A stretch of 64,000 nucleotides of DNA from CAYLGT01 sp964383465 (GTDB taxonomy: Bacteria; Patescibacteriota; Saccharimonadia; Saccharimonadales; Saccharimonadaceae), in assembly GCA_964383465.1 (NCBI GenBank), contig CAYLGT010000001.1, forward strand, positions 1 to 64,000. Reading direction: 5' to 3'. The notes beneath the pieces are model-generated. The model saw nothing but the letters and a program-made list of their open reading frames with translations. It was not told the DNA's origin and searched no databases. Position 1 is the stretch's first letter. Each line of letters begins with the position of its first letter. Positions 33,683-43,500 of this stretch are shown in pieces. The position numbers and the translations under genes are program-made.

Positions 33683-35728
33683 ATGGAGCCTCCAAAAACA
33701 ACAGAGAGCACTGAAGGTGTTGTCATTGCTAGTCATAAGCGATCATTTTCACAAAAGCAAAAAACGCTTATTTTTTCAGCCGCGATAATCGGCGTAAGTG
33801 TCATAGGTATAGGAGCCTATGCTGGTATAAAACAATCTGCATCGCGCGCCGCAGGCGCAGATGAACTCGCAGCACTTGTCGAACCAGCATCTGAATCAAG
33901 CCCTTATCTGACAGTGTCAAGTGCGGGACAGCGTAGTGTGTGTATCGTGATGCCCCAGTCCGATATCATGACCCAGAGTCCTCTACACTTACCCGCAGGG
34001 TCAGACCCGGAGGCATGGCCTCAAAGGGGAGCCGATTGGGATTACCGTCTTTCAGATGGGTATAGTATTCAGCGCTCGAACTCTTCAGATGAAAACGGGG
34101 TATGGCAGACGGTTTTTGAAGGAAACGATAATGTTCCAGACCCCCTCAAGGACACCAACTATTATCACCCCAACGGTGCGACAGCCGATGTTGTTAACCC
34201 TGATGTCACTTGCCCTGATGGACAAAGAGACTTCGGCAGCGTAGCCTATAACGTACAGGGCTCACCTCCATACTCCGGAACGCCGGAAGATTTTGATGCC
34301 GTCAACAGGATCCAGCCTGACACATCTTACTTCTATCGAGTAGTTAAAAAGGATGCAGCAGGAACAACTGTCGTTTCGGCACCCGTCATGGCGCACACAG
34401 ACGGTAGCTCGGCGACACTCGCCAAGAAGTCTGAGGACTCGGGGGTCGTGACATTCACGATAGGCGCCGATCAGGCGCTGTACCAAAGAGACGGAGGAAT
34501 ATATAAAATCATCGGCTCAACTGACCCCTCAATGCTTTTGTCGGGCAGCAAAACACCTAGTGAGCTAATTTCGTCTGGCAAAGGTATCGTTGTAGATGTG
34601 ACAAGTAGGCCACAAGAAAGTACGACATACGTTCTTGACCCTGGTGACATACAGCTAGTACAGCCTAAGAACACAAATTATACATACGTTTTGGCCCAAG
34701 TATATGACGACAGCCGCACTTTCAGGGTGTTTGGAGAACCTATAAACGTCACAACATCCGACAAATCAGTAACAGATCTCTTGAGCTTATCTACGCCAAC
34801 CCTCGCTAGCCCAATCAAAATCCCCGTTGACAAGTATTCCAACCTGGTCGTGAACTTAGACTTCAACGCAAGCAAATATCTTGTTGGCAAAGCGTTCATA
34901 TCTGGCTGGATAGATGCGCCCTCAGCTTGTACAGGCGCCTATGGCTTTGACACTCCTATCACTACGTCATCGCACATGTTTACATGGAATTCATCCTGCT
35001 CAGATCTTAGAAAGGCTCCGCTTGCAGGTAACTACGAAGTAGTCGCGGAAGCAAATCTAACACTTTCAAGCGGCATGACTAGCCAAGAAGTCAAAATCCC
35101 TTATGAAGTCACGGCTATCAACCCCGCTATAACTGCGGCAGCGTCCCTGAGCAAAGTTGAGTACGGCAACAAAAATGTTGTCATTAACGTTCAGAACCCA
35201 ATCACCTTCGCAACAAATCGTCCTATGGGGCAGTTCACTCTCAAGAACACCGTCACCGGAAAAACTGTTGCCGACATGTACACCGACAACACATCAACAC
35301 AGAAGTTTGTCCTCTCGTGGGTAAAGCCAGGCACCTACAAATTTGCCGTGACATATACTGCCGACAAATATCAAGGGTACTTCAACGACCTCACCCTCAC
35401 AGTTCCAACAATAACTGTGACCAAAGCTACACCGAAGATCACAGCCCAGCTGGCAGACAGCACAGTTTCACCATCAACCGCAGCCAAAGTTCGTGTGTCA
35501 AATCCAGCGCTTGCAAACGACGTGCGTGCCAAAGGTGTTTTGAAGCTTATCGACAAGTCGAGTGGTTCAGTTCTTGAAACTATGAACACCGATGGTACTT
35601 CACCTCAGGTATTCTCGCACAAATTCAAAGCGGGCAAATACAACCTGCAAGTCAAATTTGTCGCCGACACAAAGCAAGGCTTGTTCCAGAACCTGGTTGT
35701 AGACGTACCGACACTGACCGTCAAATAG
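33683..35728 (+). CDS. large secreted/anchored surface protein with Ig-like repeats
   Basis: A 681-residue protein. A cytoplasmic basic N-terminus of about 28 residues is followed by one TM helix (IFSAAIIGVSVIGIGAYAGI). The rest is threonine/serine/aspartate-rich, predicted extracellular. Two tandem units of about 95 residues near the C-terminus (starting about 490 and 590) share VVINVQNP/AKVRVSNP, a GQFTLKNTVTGKT/GVLKLIDKSSGS strand and a GTYKFAVTYTADKYQG/GKYNLQVKFVADTKQG strand, resembling bacterial Ig-like (Big_3-type) domains. It likely acts in surface contact. It is divergent from the S26 peptidase gene, 127 bases apart. Confidence 0.75.
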   Translation: MEPPKTTESTEGVVIASHKRSFSQKQKTLIFSAAIIGVSVIGIGAYAGIKQSASRAAGADELAALVEPASESSPYLTVSSAGQRSVCIVMPQSDIMTQSPLHLPAGSDPEAWPQRGADWDYRLSDGYSIQRSNSSDENGVWQTVFEGNDNVPDPLKDTNYYHPNGATADVVNPDVTCPDGQRDFGSVAYNVQGSPPYSGTPEDFDAVNRIQPDTSYFYRVVKKDAAGTTVVSAPVMAHTDGSSATLAKKSEDSGVVTFTIGADQALYQRDGGIYKIIGSTDPSMLLSGSKTPSELISSGKGIVVDVTSRPQESTTYVLDPGDIQLVQPKNTNYTYVLAQVYDDSRTFRVFGEPINVTTSDKSVTDLLSLSTPTLASPIKIPVDKYSNLVVNLDFNASKYLVGKAFISGWIDAPSACTGAYGFDTPITTSSHMFTWNSSCSDLRKAPLAGNYEVVAEANLTLSSGMTSQEVKIPYEVTAINPAITAAASLSKVEYGNKNVVINVQNPITFATNRPMGQFTLKNTVTGKTVADMYTDNTSTQKFVLSWVKPGTYKFAVTYTADKYQGYFNDLTLTVPTITVTKATPKITAQLADSTVSPSTAAKVRVSNPALANDVRAKGVLKLIDKSSGSVLETMNTDGTSPQVFSHKFKAGKYNLQVKFVADTKQGLFQNLVVDVPTLTVK

Positions 35729-35746
35729 CTCTCACTCTGAAAATTA

Positions 35747-35772
35747 ACTAGCCACTCCAACGAGTGGCTAGT
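35747..35772 (+). terminator. terminator after the surface protein gene
   Basis: An 11-bp perfect stem (ACTAGCCACTC/GAGTGGCTAGT) with a 4-base loop, 18 bases beyond the stop. A short TTAAG tail follows. Confidence 0.75.
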
Positions 35773-35827
35773 TTAAGTAAACAACGTTCACTAAATAAAA
35801 CGCTCTCTAGGCTATACTAGTGTCTGC

Positions 35828-37240
35828 ATGAAAAAACCTATCGAAGAAACGATCACTCTTTCAAAAATTGTCGGCGGCGGCCAAGCACTCGGCCAGCTTG
35901 CCGATGGTCGCAAAGCATTTGTATGGGGTGGTTTGCCGGACGAAACCGTGAGTATCCGCACCAGCAAAGTGAAGTCAAAGTTTGTCGAAGCCGTCGTAAC
36001 GGCAGTAGAAAAGCCGTCTGTCCAGCGCGTCGAACCACGTGACCCAGAAAGTTACCTGAGCACCAGTCCGTGGCAGATCATGGACTTCCAGTCAGAGCAG
36101 CACTACAAAGCTGCACTCATCGAAGAAGCATTTGAACTTCACGACATCGTACTGCCTGGCCCGATCGACGTCTATAGCGACGGCGTCGAGTATGGGTATA
36201 GGAACAAAGTCGAGTTTAGTTGGTATGGAAACAGTGTACCTGCGTCGACTTTCTCTGCTAGTGAAGACTCAGCGTTTCCCGCAGCAGTGACCCAAGATAA
36301 AACTGGCAGGCAGATGGCGGGGAACGGTTCTGAGCAAGCGGAAAATGTCGACGAAGAACGGCATGAGACCCTCGACCTGGCGTTTTTCCGTCGCGGCAGT
36401 CATGGAAAAGTTGCTGTCGACGGCACAAGTCTGGCACGTCCAGAGATGAACCAACTGGCTCAAGCTATCCGAGACCAGCTCCACGCAAATGGCATCAAAG
36501 CACGTGAGCTCAAGACCCTCATGATCCGCAGCGACCAGTCAGGCAACTGCGTATGGCAACTCTATGTAAAAGACAAAAACGCGAATACTCTGTCAGAAGA
36601 ACAAGCGCAAAATCTGCCGGCCCAGGGAGGGGAAATCATCTACAGCGACCCAAAAAGTCCAGCGTCAGTGGTGACAAAACGACTTGCAAGTTTTGGTGAC
36701 ACTAAACTTCATGACACAGTCCTTGACATACCGTTTAGCTACGTTTGTGAAGGCTTCTTTCAGGGTAACGTGCCCGTCTACGAACAATCGCTACGTGACA
36801 TGCAGGAGTGGATCGACGAAAAACCAGTGGTCGACATGTACAGCGGCGTCGGCACGATAGGCTTTACGATCGGTGGCGAAAACCTAACACTCGTCGAAGT
36901 AAACAAAAGTGCTGTCGACGAGATGAAACGCAACCGCTTCGAGCTTGGCAAAAAAGCAACCGTCGTAGAGGCGAGTGCTGAAACCTCACTCGACTACATA
37001 ACCGGTGACGCGACGATCATCCTAGACCCTCCACGCGCCGGACTTCACCAGGCAGTCATCGACCGCCTACTGGAAACTGCACCTGAGCGGATCATCTATC
37101 TCAGCTGCAACCCGGTCACCCAGGCCCGAGATGTAGCACTGCTCGCCGAAACCTACGGCATCCGAGCTCATCGTGGCTACAACTTCTTTCCTCGCACTCC
37201 GCATATCGAACACTTGGTGATTCTCGACAAAAAGGGCTAG
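35828..37240 (+). CDS. RlmD/TrmA-family RNA (uracil-5-)-methyltransferase
   Basis: A 470-residue class I SAM methyltransferase of the RumA/TrmA family. It has an N-terminal TRAM-like RNA-binding part (about 1-60), a central domain with GYRNKVEFSWYG, the SAM region VVDMYSGVGTIGFTIGG, and the catalytic end ATIILDPPRAGLH ... IIYLSCNPVTQARD, whose cysteine forms the covalent bond to uridine. The usual iron-sulphur cysteines of RumA are not seen. The target (rRNA or tRNA m5U) cannot be told. TATACT lies 9 bases before the ATG, with no clear ribosome site. Confidence 0.88.
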   Translation: MKKPIEETITLSKIVGGGQALGQLADGRKAFVWGGLPDETVSIRTSKVKSKFVEAVVTAVEKPSVQRVEPRDPESYLSTSPWQIMDFQSEQHYKAALIEEAFELHDIVLPGPIDVYSDGVEYGYRNKVEFSWYGNSVPASTFSASEDSAFPAAVTQDKTGRQMAGNGSEQAENVDEERHETLDLAFFRRGSHGKVAVDGTSLARPEMNQLAQAIRDQLHANGIKARELKTLMIRSDQSGNCVWQLYVKDKNANTLSEEQAQNLPAQGGEIIYSDPKSPASVVTKRLASFGDTKLHDTVLDIPFSYVCEGFFQGNVPVYEQSLRDMQEWIDEKPVVDMYSGVGTIGFTIGGENLTLVEVNKSAVDEMKRNRFELGKKATVVEASAETSLDYITGDATIILDPPRAGLHQAVIDRLLETAPERIIYLSCNPVTQARDVALLAETYGIRAHRGYNFFPRTPHIEHLVILDKKG

Positions 37241-37268
37241 GGCGGGCGCATCACACGCCCGCCGCAAG

Positions 37269-37988
37269 CTAGAACGTACTACTGTCGTAAACGGTTGCTA
37301 GCTCTGTGAAAGGAACACCCTCGAGCGCCAAACCCATCTCCATGTCGAAACTCTGGTACTTTGGAGACTCATCGGCCATCGACGCTAGCGTGCGCCAGAC
37401 ATTGCGACCGCCTTCGAACGTTTCCTTTAGTTCACCCCTGGCGTCAGTGCACATCATGAGATGAAACACTTTGTCCTCTGTCGGCTCACCGATCACGCCA
37501 TCTTCGTCCTTCAAACGGACAATCTCGTGAAATATCCCTCGATGCGTAAACGTTCCCGTTAGACCTGTTTCCTCCATGAGTTCACGAGCTGCGGTCTCGA
37601 TGATAGTCTCCCCCCAGCGTACTTTGCCGGTCGGCGCACCCCAGTAACCGAAGAAGGGTTGCTTCTCGCGTTGCTGGACGAGGTACTGCTTCTCGCCATC
37701 GACTTCTCGCTCCACGACCAACATGACCGCGACTTTGGGCTGGAGCTCGATGACCCCAGCGTCGGTATCGAGTTTGTTCGCATATTCCTTCCCTCGGACG
37801 GTGAGCGAGTAGGTCTTGTCGTTTTTGTCGACATAGCCCAGCTCGACCAGTCGTTTGATGTGGAACTTGGCATGATCGCTGTCGAGCCCAGTTGCTTTCT
37901 GCAGCGCAGCAAAGTTCGCCCCATGCATAAACAGCAATTCCCGCAGGATCTTGGTTTGTGCTTCGTGGACAGATGCTTCGTGTGACAT
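37269..37988 (-). CDS. Nudix hydrolase with N-terminal winged helix
   Basis: A 239-residue fusion. Residues about 10-70 form a winged-helix DNA-binding-like domain ([39 protein letters not shown]). Residues about 80-230 are a Nudix domain with the box [23 protein letters not shown], given here as [18 protein letters not shown]. Such proteins are either regulators sensing a nucleotide-sugar or ADP-ribose ligand, or hydrolases. Strong AAAGGAG before the ATG. It is convergent with the methyltransferase gene. Confidence 0.88.
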   Translation of the reverse strand: MSHEASVHEAQTKILRELLFMHGANFAALQKATGLDSDHAKFHIKRLVELGYVDKNDKTYSLTVRGKEYANKLDTDAGVIELQPKVAVMLVVEREVDGEKQYLVQQREKQPFFGYWGAPTGKVRWGETIIETAARELMEETGLTGTFTHRGIFHEIVRLKDEDGVIGEPTEDKVFHLMMCTDARGELKETFEGGRNVWRTLASMADESPKYQSFDMEMGLALEGVPFTELATVYDSSTF

Positions 37989-38080
37989 GATTTCTCCTTT
38001 CGCAGTTCATCGTAGACGAGAAAAACTGCGAAAACTAGGGAATTACACTTCCCGAATACTTAACAGTATAGCGGTCGTAT

Positions 38081-38109
38081 TTGACTAAACATATTACTTG
38101 TGCTATAAT
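38081..38109 (+). promoter_or_regulatory. near-consensus promoter of the MFS leader
   Basis: TTGACT, a 17-base spacer ending TGTGC, and TATAAT. It combines -35, extended -10 and -10 elements, one of five such promoters in the window. Confidence 0.8.
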
Positions 38110-38118
38110 GAAAAGATC

Positions 38119-38229
38119 ATGAGAAAACACATGATTTCACTAGTCGTTAGTAGCGTGACCGCACAGGCGGCAGCGTTTGATATGGGCGTCAACCGCTCAT
38201 CTCGGCTCGTGAATCGTCAAGTTTTCTAG
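38119..38229 (+). CDS. possible 36-aa leader peptide
   Basis: A 36-codon frame beginning 9 bases after the -10 box, so essentially at the transcript start, and encoding MRKHMISLVVSSVTAQAAAF followed by DMGVNRSSRLVNRQVF. It sits between a strong promoter and an intrinsic terminator placed ahead of an MFS transporter gene, which is the layout of a transcription attenuator. No independent evidence of translation. Confidence 0.45.
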   Translation: MRKHMISLVVSSVTAQAAAFDMGVNRSSRLVNRQVF

Positions 38230-38258
38230 TCTTACCCAAACTTTGTACCGATAGCGAG

Positions 38259-38279
38259 CCTCCGAGACCGGAGGTTTTT
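38259..38279 (+). terminator. leader terminator upstream of the MFS gene
   Basis: CCTCCG-AGAC-CGGAGG followed by TTTTT, a textbook intrinsic terminator 80 bases before the transporter ATG. Its 5' strand can instead pair with CTCGGAG at 38296-38302 (CTCCGAG 38260-38266), which would break the terminator. Confidence 0.8.
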
Positions 38280-38359
38280 CATACATCTCGCTACTCTCGG
38301 AGTCTCTCTTTCGTTACTAACTCCGGTAACGATGAACGTTTCTATAGAAGGGAATCGTC

Positions 38360-39526
38360 ATGACACACTCGAATCGCGTGATTATGCACAGCTTGAGGTT
38401 CCTGCAGATCGAGGCCGTGCTCAGCAGTACGGTACTTGCTATGCCGATCATGAACGTGTTTTTTGCTCGAGAAATCGGCATGAACATGTCAGAAGTAGGA
38501 CTAAGCCAGGCGGCGTTTACGCTTGCTCTGCTCATCTGCAACGTACCGACTGGCTGGCTGGCGGACCGCTTCAGTCGCAAGTTTTCCAACATGTTTGGTG
38601 ACGCGGTCGCAGCTCTCGGCTATGTTGGCTACGCATTTGCTTCAACGCTCAGCGAAGTCATCATCTACGAGATTGTCATCGGGATTGGTTTGTCATTTAG
38701 CTTTGGGGCGGACAGCGCCTTGCTGCGTGCCTACAGCGAAAACCTCGGTCTGAACTACCAAAAAGTTGAAGCCCAGACCAACAAGTACAAACCACTTGGT
38801 GCGGCCGTAGCTGTGCTGCTTGGCGGAGTGATCGGTGCTCACAGCAGCCGACTTGCCCTAGGCCTAACTGCAGCCACCTACGGCGTTGGCTGCCTGCTGA
38901 GCTACTTCATGGTTGAAGCAGGAGAACGACGGATCACTGAACGCCACCCTGTACGCGACATGCTGCACATAGGCCATCGTGTCCTCTACGGCGAAAAACA
39001 ACTCGCTTGGGTAGTGTTTGCTAGAGCATTTGCCGTCAACTCAACGCATTCGATCATTTGGGTGTTAACGCCGCTTCTGGTACTCGCCGAGGTTCCGCTG
39101 TGGCTAATCGGCACAGGGTGGGCAGTCACACTGGCGGGATCATGGCTAGGTGCGCATTTGGCCCAACACTATGCTTATAACATGTCGGACATGAAACAGT
39201 ACGGTCTCCCAGTCGTACTGTTCGCCATCGCGTGTGCGGTGCTGGCAGCCCATGTCAGCCTTGCCACCATATGGCTTTACGCATGTTTTGGTGTAGTGAG
39301 GGGCTGGTATGGCGGAACGATGACGCCGATGATTCAGCGTTTTACACCACCAGACCAGATTGCTACCACGCTCAGCGTGGCCGACAGCACCTCGCGGCTG
39401 ATGTATGTGCCGCTCGTGTGGGGGCTGTCGAGTGTTGCTGACTCCAGTCCGCAACTCACCATGGCAGTCAACTTTGTCGTCTTCGTTCCCCTCATGACCG
39501 CGGCTGCCTTCAAGCTCCGCCCATAG
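38360..39526 (+). CDS. MFS transporter
   Basis: A 388-residue protein with about twelve TM helices. The first half holds the MFS A-motif-like loop GWLADRFSRKFSNMFGD between helices 2 and 3. The substrate is unknown; a drug or metabolite exporter is most likely given the short length and leader-type control. An AGAAGGGA site precedes the ATG. Its transcript likely begins at 38116, passing a leader peptide and a terminator. Confidence 0.85.
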   Translation: MTHSNRVIMHSLRFLQIEAVLSSTVLAMPIMNVFFAREIGMNMSEVGLSQAAFTLALLICNVPTGWLADRFSRKFSNMFGDAVAALGYVGYAFASTLSEVIIYEIVIGIGLSFSFGADSALLRAYSENLGLNYQKVEAQTNKYKPLGAAVAVLLGGVIGAHSSRLALGLTAATYGVGCLLSYFMVEAGERRITERHPVRDMLHIGHRVLYGEKQLAWVVFARAFAVNSTHSIIWVLTPLLVLAEVPLWLIGTGWAVTLAGSWLGAHLAQHYAYNMSDMKQYGLPVVLFAIACAVLAAHVSLATIWLYACFGVVRGWYGGTMTPMIQRFTPPDQIATTLSVADSTSRLMYVPLVWGLSSVADSSPQLTMAVNFVVFVPLMTAAAFKLRP

Positions 39527-39532
39527 AAACAA

Positions 39533-39559
39533 CCCCGTCACAGCCAGTGGCGGGGGTTT
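39533..39559 (+). terminator. terminator after the MFS gene
   Basis: A 9-bp stem (CCCCGTCAC/GTGGCGGGG, one T-G pair) with an AGCCA loop followed by TTTTATTTT. It lies between convergent genes. Confidence 0.88.
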
Positions 39560-39563
39560 TATT

Positions 39564-40052
39564 TTAGAGAGTTTTTATACGTTTGTACTGAAACTTGGCA
39601 GCGGTTCGCCAGCCAGAGGAATCGTTACTGTCGAACTGTTTTATGGTGCCGTCGAGCACGCTGTCGACATGGATAAGGGCAGGGTTGTACGGAGCGCTGA
39701 GACGGTAGTACCGTAGATCGTCGTCATTTATGTCGTGCCGACCCGGGTAGATCTTTTTGAACTTGTCTCGGGCAATGTCGTCAAAATAATTCGGCTGGTG
39801 GGCGGGGGGCACAAAAGCAGCCGCGCTGAGTCCCATCTGTTTCACCATCTTTTGTACGTCCCCGAGCGTCAGCGGCGCACGGCCGTCTATAAGCACATAC
39901 AGCTGGTGCTTCGCCGTCAAAAACACATTTGCCTTTGTCGTGTGGCTCGTCGCTATGTTGTGAGCGATCATGGTGTGAATGGAGAGTTTTAGTCCAAACT
40001 TTTCGAGCACAAGTTTCTCGAAAGCAATTTCGTCATGCATGACTTCATTCAT
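39564..40052 (-). CDS. hypothetical protein, 162 aa
   Basis: Soluble protein not recognised. Two parts are visible: an N-terminal half (ANVFLTAKHQLYVLIDGRAP, LTLGDVQKMVKQMG) with alternating strands and helices, and a C-terminal half with ARDKFKKIYPGRHDINDDDL and a W/Y-rich end. A TATGAT box lies 6 bases before the ATG, as in other predicted leaderless genes, which supports this start. Confidence 0.6.
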   Translation of the reverse strand: MNEVMHDEIAFEKLVLEKFGLKLSIHTMIAHNIATSHTTKANVFLTAKHQLYVLIDGRAPLTLGDVQKMVKQMGLSAAAFVPPAHQPNYFDDIARDKFKKIYPGRHDINDDDLRYYRLSAPYNPALIHVDSVLDGTIKQFDSNDSSGWRTAAKFQYKRIKTL

Positions 40053-40083
40053 AGGGGTATCATATCATAGTTTAACAAATTAG

Positions 40084-40112
40084 TTGACATACAATTGTTT
40101 ATGGTGTATAAT
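40084..40112 (+). promoter_or_regulatory. consensus promoter (TTGACA-17-TATAAT)
   Basis: Both hexamers match the consensus exactly with a 17-base spacer. No ribosome site or convincing gene follows closely; a hairpin-rich region does. Confidence 0.88.
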
Positions 40113-40118
40113 ACTATA

Positions 40119-40564
40119 TGTGTACGTGAAGCATGTCTTCACATCACGCGACCAGGCCGTGCGCCGGAGAACAAGCCGGAACGCATCCTCGTTGGCTCAA
40201 CGCCTGATGCCTGATGCAGAAAGCCTCAAGCCGAACGCCTCATGCAGCATGCCTTTTGCCTTATGCCTGATGCACGACGTAAATCGGGATAAGAGTGGGG
40301 AACGTCGCCCTACTGACCCCCAGGGGTCAAACTCTGACACCCTCACCGTGAGTGATGGGAACTATCACTCAGTCGCGAGTCCGCGAAGACGCTTCAACCC
40401 GGAGAGACAACCGTGAGAAGAAGAGCGACCGCGATCAACAAAAATCCTAGAACTGAGTACCCTAGGTAGTCTCACGACTGAGGCCTGTCGGCCTCACCAC
40501 TCTCGTCCCGGCAGCCTGAACATCCAGGCTGCCGGGACACCCACCTATCTGAGGTGGTTTTTTT
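40119..40564 (+). ncRNA. candidate structured non-coding RNA
   Basis: About 445 bases between a perfect promoter and a terminator, with no frame I can support. Stems seen: GTGAAG/CTTCAC near the 5' end (40127-40143), GACCC/GGGTC near 40315, TGAGTGAT/ATCACTCA near 40350-40373, GAGGCC/GGCCTC near 40479, a 14-bp stem at 40505-40538 and the terminator at 40541-40564. A stretch at 40198-40275 repeats the word GCCTGATGC and close variants. It does not match the conserved cores of tmRNA, RNase P, SRP or 6S RNA that I know. Confidence 0.5.
40541..40564 (+). terminator. terminator of the candidate ncRNA
   Basis: CCACCT-ATCTG-AGGTGG followed by seven T. It ends just before the helicase promoter. Confidence 0.9.
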
Positions 40565-40590
40565 ATGCCCAAAAACCTACAATGGTTAGA

Positions 40591-43500
40591 ATGACGTTTG
40601 AGGAACGATACAAAGCGCTCAACCCTGCGCAAAAAGAGGCGGTCGACACCATAGACGGGCCGGTCATGGTAGTCGCCGGGCCGGGCACCGGCAAAACTGA
40701 GCTACTCAGTGTACGTGTTGCCAACATACTTCGTCGCTCTGACGCACTCCCAGGCAACATACTTTGTCTGACATTTACGGAGTCGGGCGCCTACGCTATG
40801 CGCGAACGCCTGGCGGGGCTGATTGGCGCAGATGCTTACAAAGTTGCTGTGCACACGTTTCATAGCTTTGGAAGTGAAATCATAAACCAGTATGCGCAGT
40901 ATTTTTATAACGGCGCTTCATTTCGACCGGCCGACGAGCTTAGCAGCTATGAAGTACTCCGAAGTATCTTCGAGAAACTGCCTCATAGTAGCCGCCTCAG
41001 TTCAACCATGAACGCAGAGTACACCTACCTGCGCGACACCCAGAGCGCACTGAGTGACATCAAAAAAAGCGGCTTGACGTCTGACGAGCTACTGGCCATT
41101 TTGGATCGCAACGACGCATTTGTTCAGTGGCTCCAGCCGAAACTTCAACAAATACTGAGCGCTCGACTGAGCAAAAAGTCCATTCCACTGCTTGGTGGGC
41201 TCGCCAGCGAGGTCACAGCCTACAGCGAACCTTCGTACGAGCTCATCACCTACCAGCCCCTTCACGAGCTACTGGCCGCAGATCTGACACGTGCCGTAGA
41301 GCAAGCAGAAACCGACGACAGCACGAAGCCCCTAAGTGCTTGGAAAAAAGCCTGGTGCGAAAAGCGTGCCGACGGCGAGCTAACCCTCAAAGACGCCAAA
41401 CGCAGTGAGATTTTGCGTGCAGTAGCAGGCGTTTACTATGAATACCTGGTTGCCATGCAGGAAAAGGGTCTGTTCGACTTCGACGACATGATCTTGCGGG
41501 TCGTACACGCGACAGAAGTATTCGACGAACTGCGCTATAACCTACAGGAACAGTATCAGTACATACTGGTTGATGAGTTTCAGGATACAAACGACGCACA
41601 AATGCGACTCATATGGAACCTAACCAACAACCCGAGCTCTGAGGGACGACCAAATATCATGGTAGTAGGTGACGATGACCAAGCTATCTACCGATTCCAG
41701 GGGGCAAATTTGTCTAACATCCTCGACTTTCACACGCTGTACCGAGATGTCCGTGTTGTGACCCTAAAAGACAATTATCGTTCAACCGCCGACATACTGG
41801 GCGTGGCGCGCGCAGCAATCACCAAAGCCGAAGAACGACTCGAGCATCGACTAGAGGGTGTCGACAAAAGCCTCACCGCCCACCAGACTTCAGCTGGAGC
41901 TGTAGAGTTTACTTCATATGACACGCTGTCCGCTGAGCTTCAGGCGCTCGCCAAAAGAGTACACGACGTACAGACTTCTCACCCAGACCGCACCCAAGCC
42001 ATCGTTGCCCGGACACACCGGCAGCTTAGAGCTGTACTGCCTTATTTGCAGGCAAACCAGGTGAGTTATAGTTATGAGCAAAGAGAAAATGCACTCGATG
42101 CTGAGCCAGTCGCTCAACTGGAACTTGTTGCTCGAGTCGTTGACTATCTGGGCCATCAGCGTTTCGACGAAGTAAACGCATTACTGCCGGAACTGCTGGC
42201 ACACCCGGCGTGGGGCATAGCGCCAGCCGAAGTGCTCAAACTCAGCATCGCTGCCTATCGAGACAGGCGCTTTTGGCTCGAGCTGATGCTGCACGAAGAA
42301 GGTCATCTCCGTGCCATAGCTGAGTGGCTTGTCGTTGCTGCTCATGTGTCCCTCAGTCAACCACTCGAATACATACTCGACACACTCGTTGGTGCAGAAA
42401 CAAGTCAAATTGCCGACAGCGCACATGACGAGTCCGACCCCGAAGATGACGAGGAGCTAGAAGGCTTTCGCTCACCACTACGTGAATGGTTCTTCGACAC
42501 CGAGAGTCTTAAAAAGGATCCTGGACAATACCTGTCGTTTCTAGGAGCGCTTAGTACGCTACGCCACAAGCTTCGAGAGTTCCGGCCCAACCAACCGCTG
42601 AAACTGCATGACTTTGTCGAATTCATCGACATGCATCGACAGCTTGGTATCCCGATAAATACATCAACAATGGTTGAAAAGGAAGGGCCAGTCGTGGAAC
42701 TGCTCACTGCACATAAAAGCAAGGGGCTTGAGTACGATTATGTTCACGTTGTCGGACTCAGCGATGCCACTTGGGGAGAGACAGCCCGAAGCCGCGCCAA
42801 ACTCATAAGTTATCCTCACAATCTACCTATCGGCATGGGCAGCGACTCCTCGGATGAAAGAATCCGCTTGCTGTTTGTGGCGTTGACCCGAGCGAAATCA
42901 CATCTTCACTTGTCATACCACACCCATGAGCAGGGCGGAAAAGAAAGCTTACCGGTAGCGTACCTCGACGAAATTTTGCCCACCCATCATAGTGGAAACG
43001 CCGACGACATACAGGCCGCTGAGCTGTTATGGCACGAGCGGTTACTGCATATAGAAAAATCAAAGCTCAGCGAACTACTCAGTCACACGCTTTCTCGTTA
43101 CAAACTCAGCGCCACTCATCTGGGTAACTACCTCGACGTCACTCGCGGCGGTCCAGAGCTTTTTCTCATACAAAACCTGTTGCGCTTCCCTCAAGCCATG
43201 AGCCCCAGCGCAGCATTTGGCTCGTCGGTACATGCCGTACTACAAAAAGCCCACTCCGCCCTCAGTGCTACTGGCAAAAAACGCCCAGTCGAGGACCTGC
43301 TTGCTGACTTTGACCACGAACTTGAACGACACCACCTGAGTAGCGAAGAATTCGAGTATTTCTCTGGACGTGGAGCCGACGTGTTGAGCGCATTTTTCGC
43401 TGCCCGCTACGACACGTTCACACCCACACAACAAGTTGAACGAAGTTTCGGTTCTGAAACAGTCACACTAGGTGAAGCTCGTTTAACCGGTGCACTAGAC

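Noticed and set aside
40119..40564. tmRNA, RNase P RNA, SRP RNA or 6S RNA
   Set aside because: No tRNA-like ends and tag frame, no RNase P core boxes, no SRP GGAAGCAGCC-type loop, and no single long bubble as in 6S. Left as unassigned.
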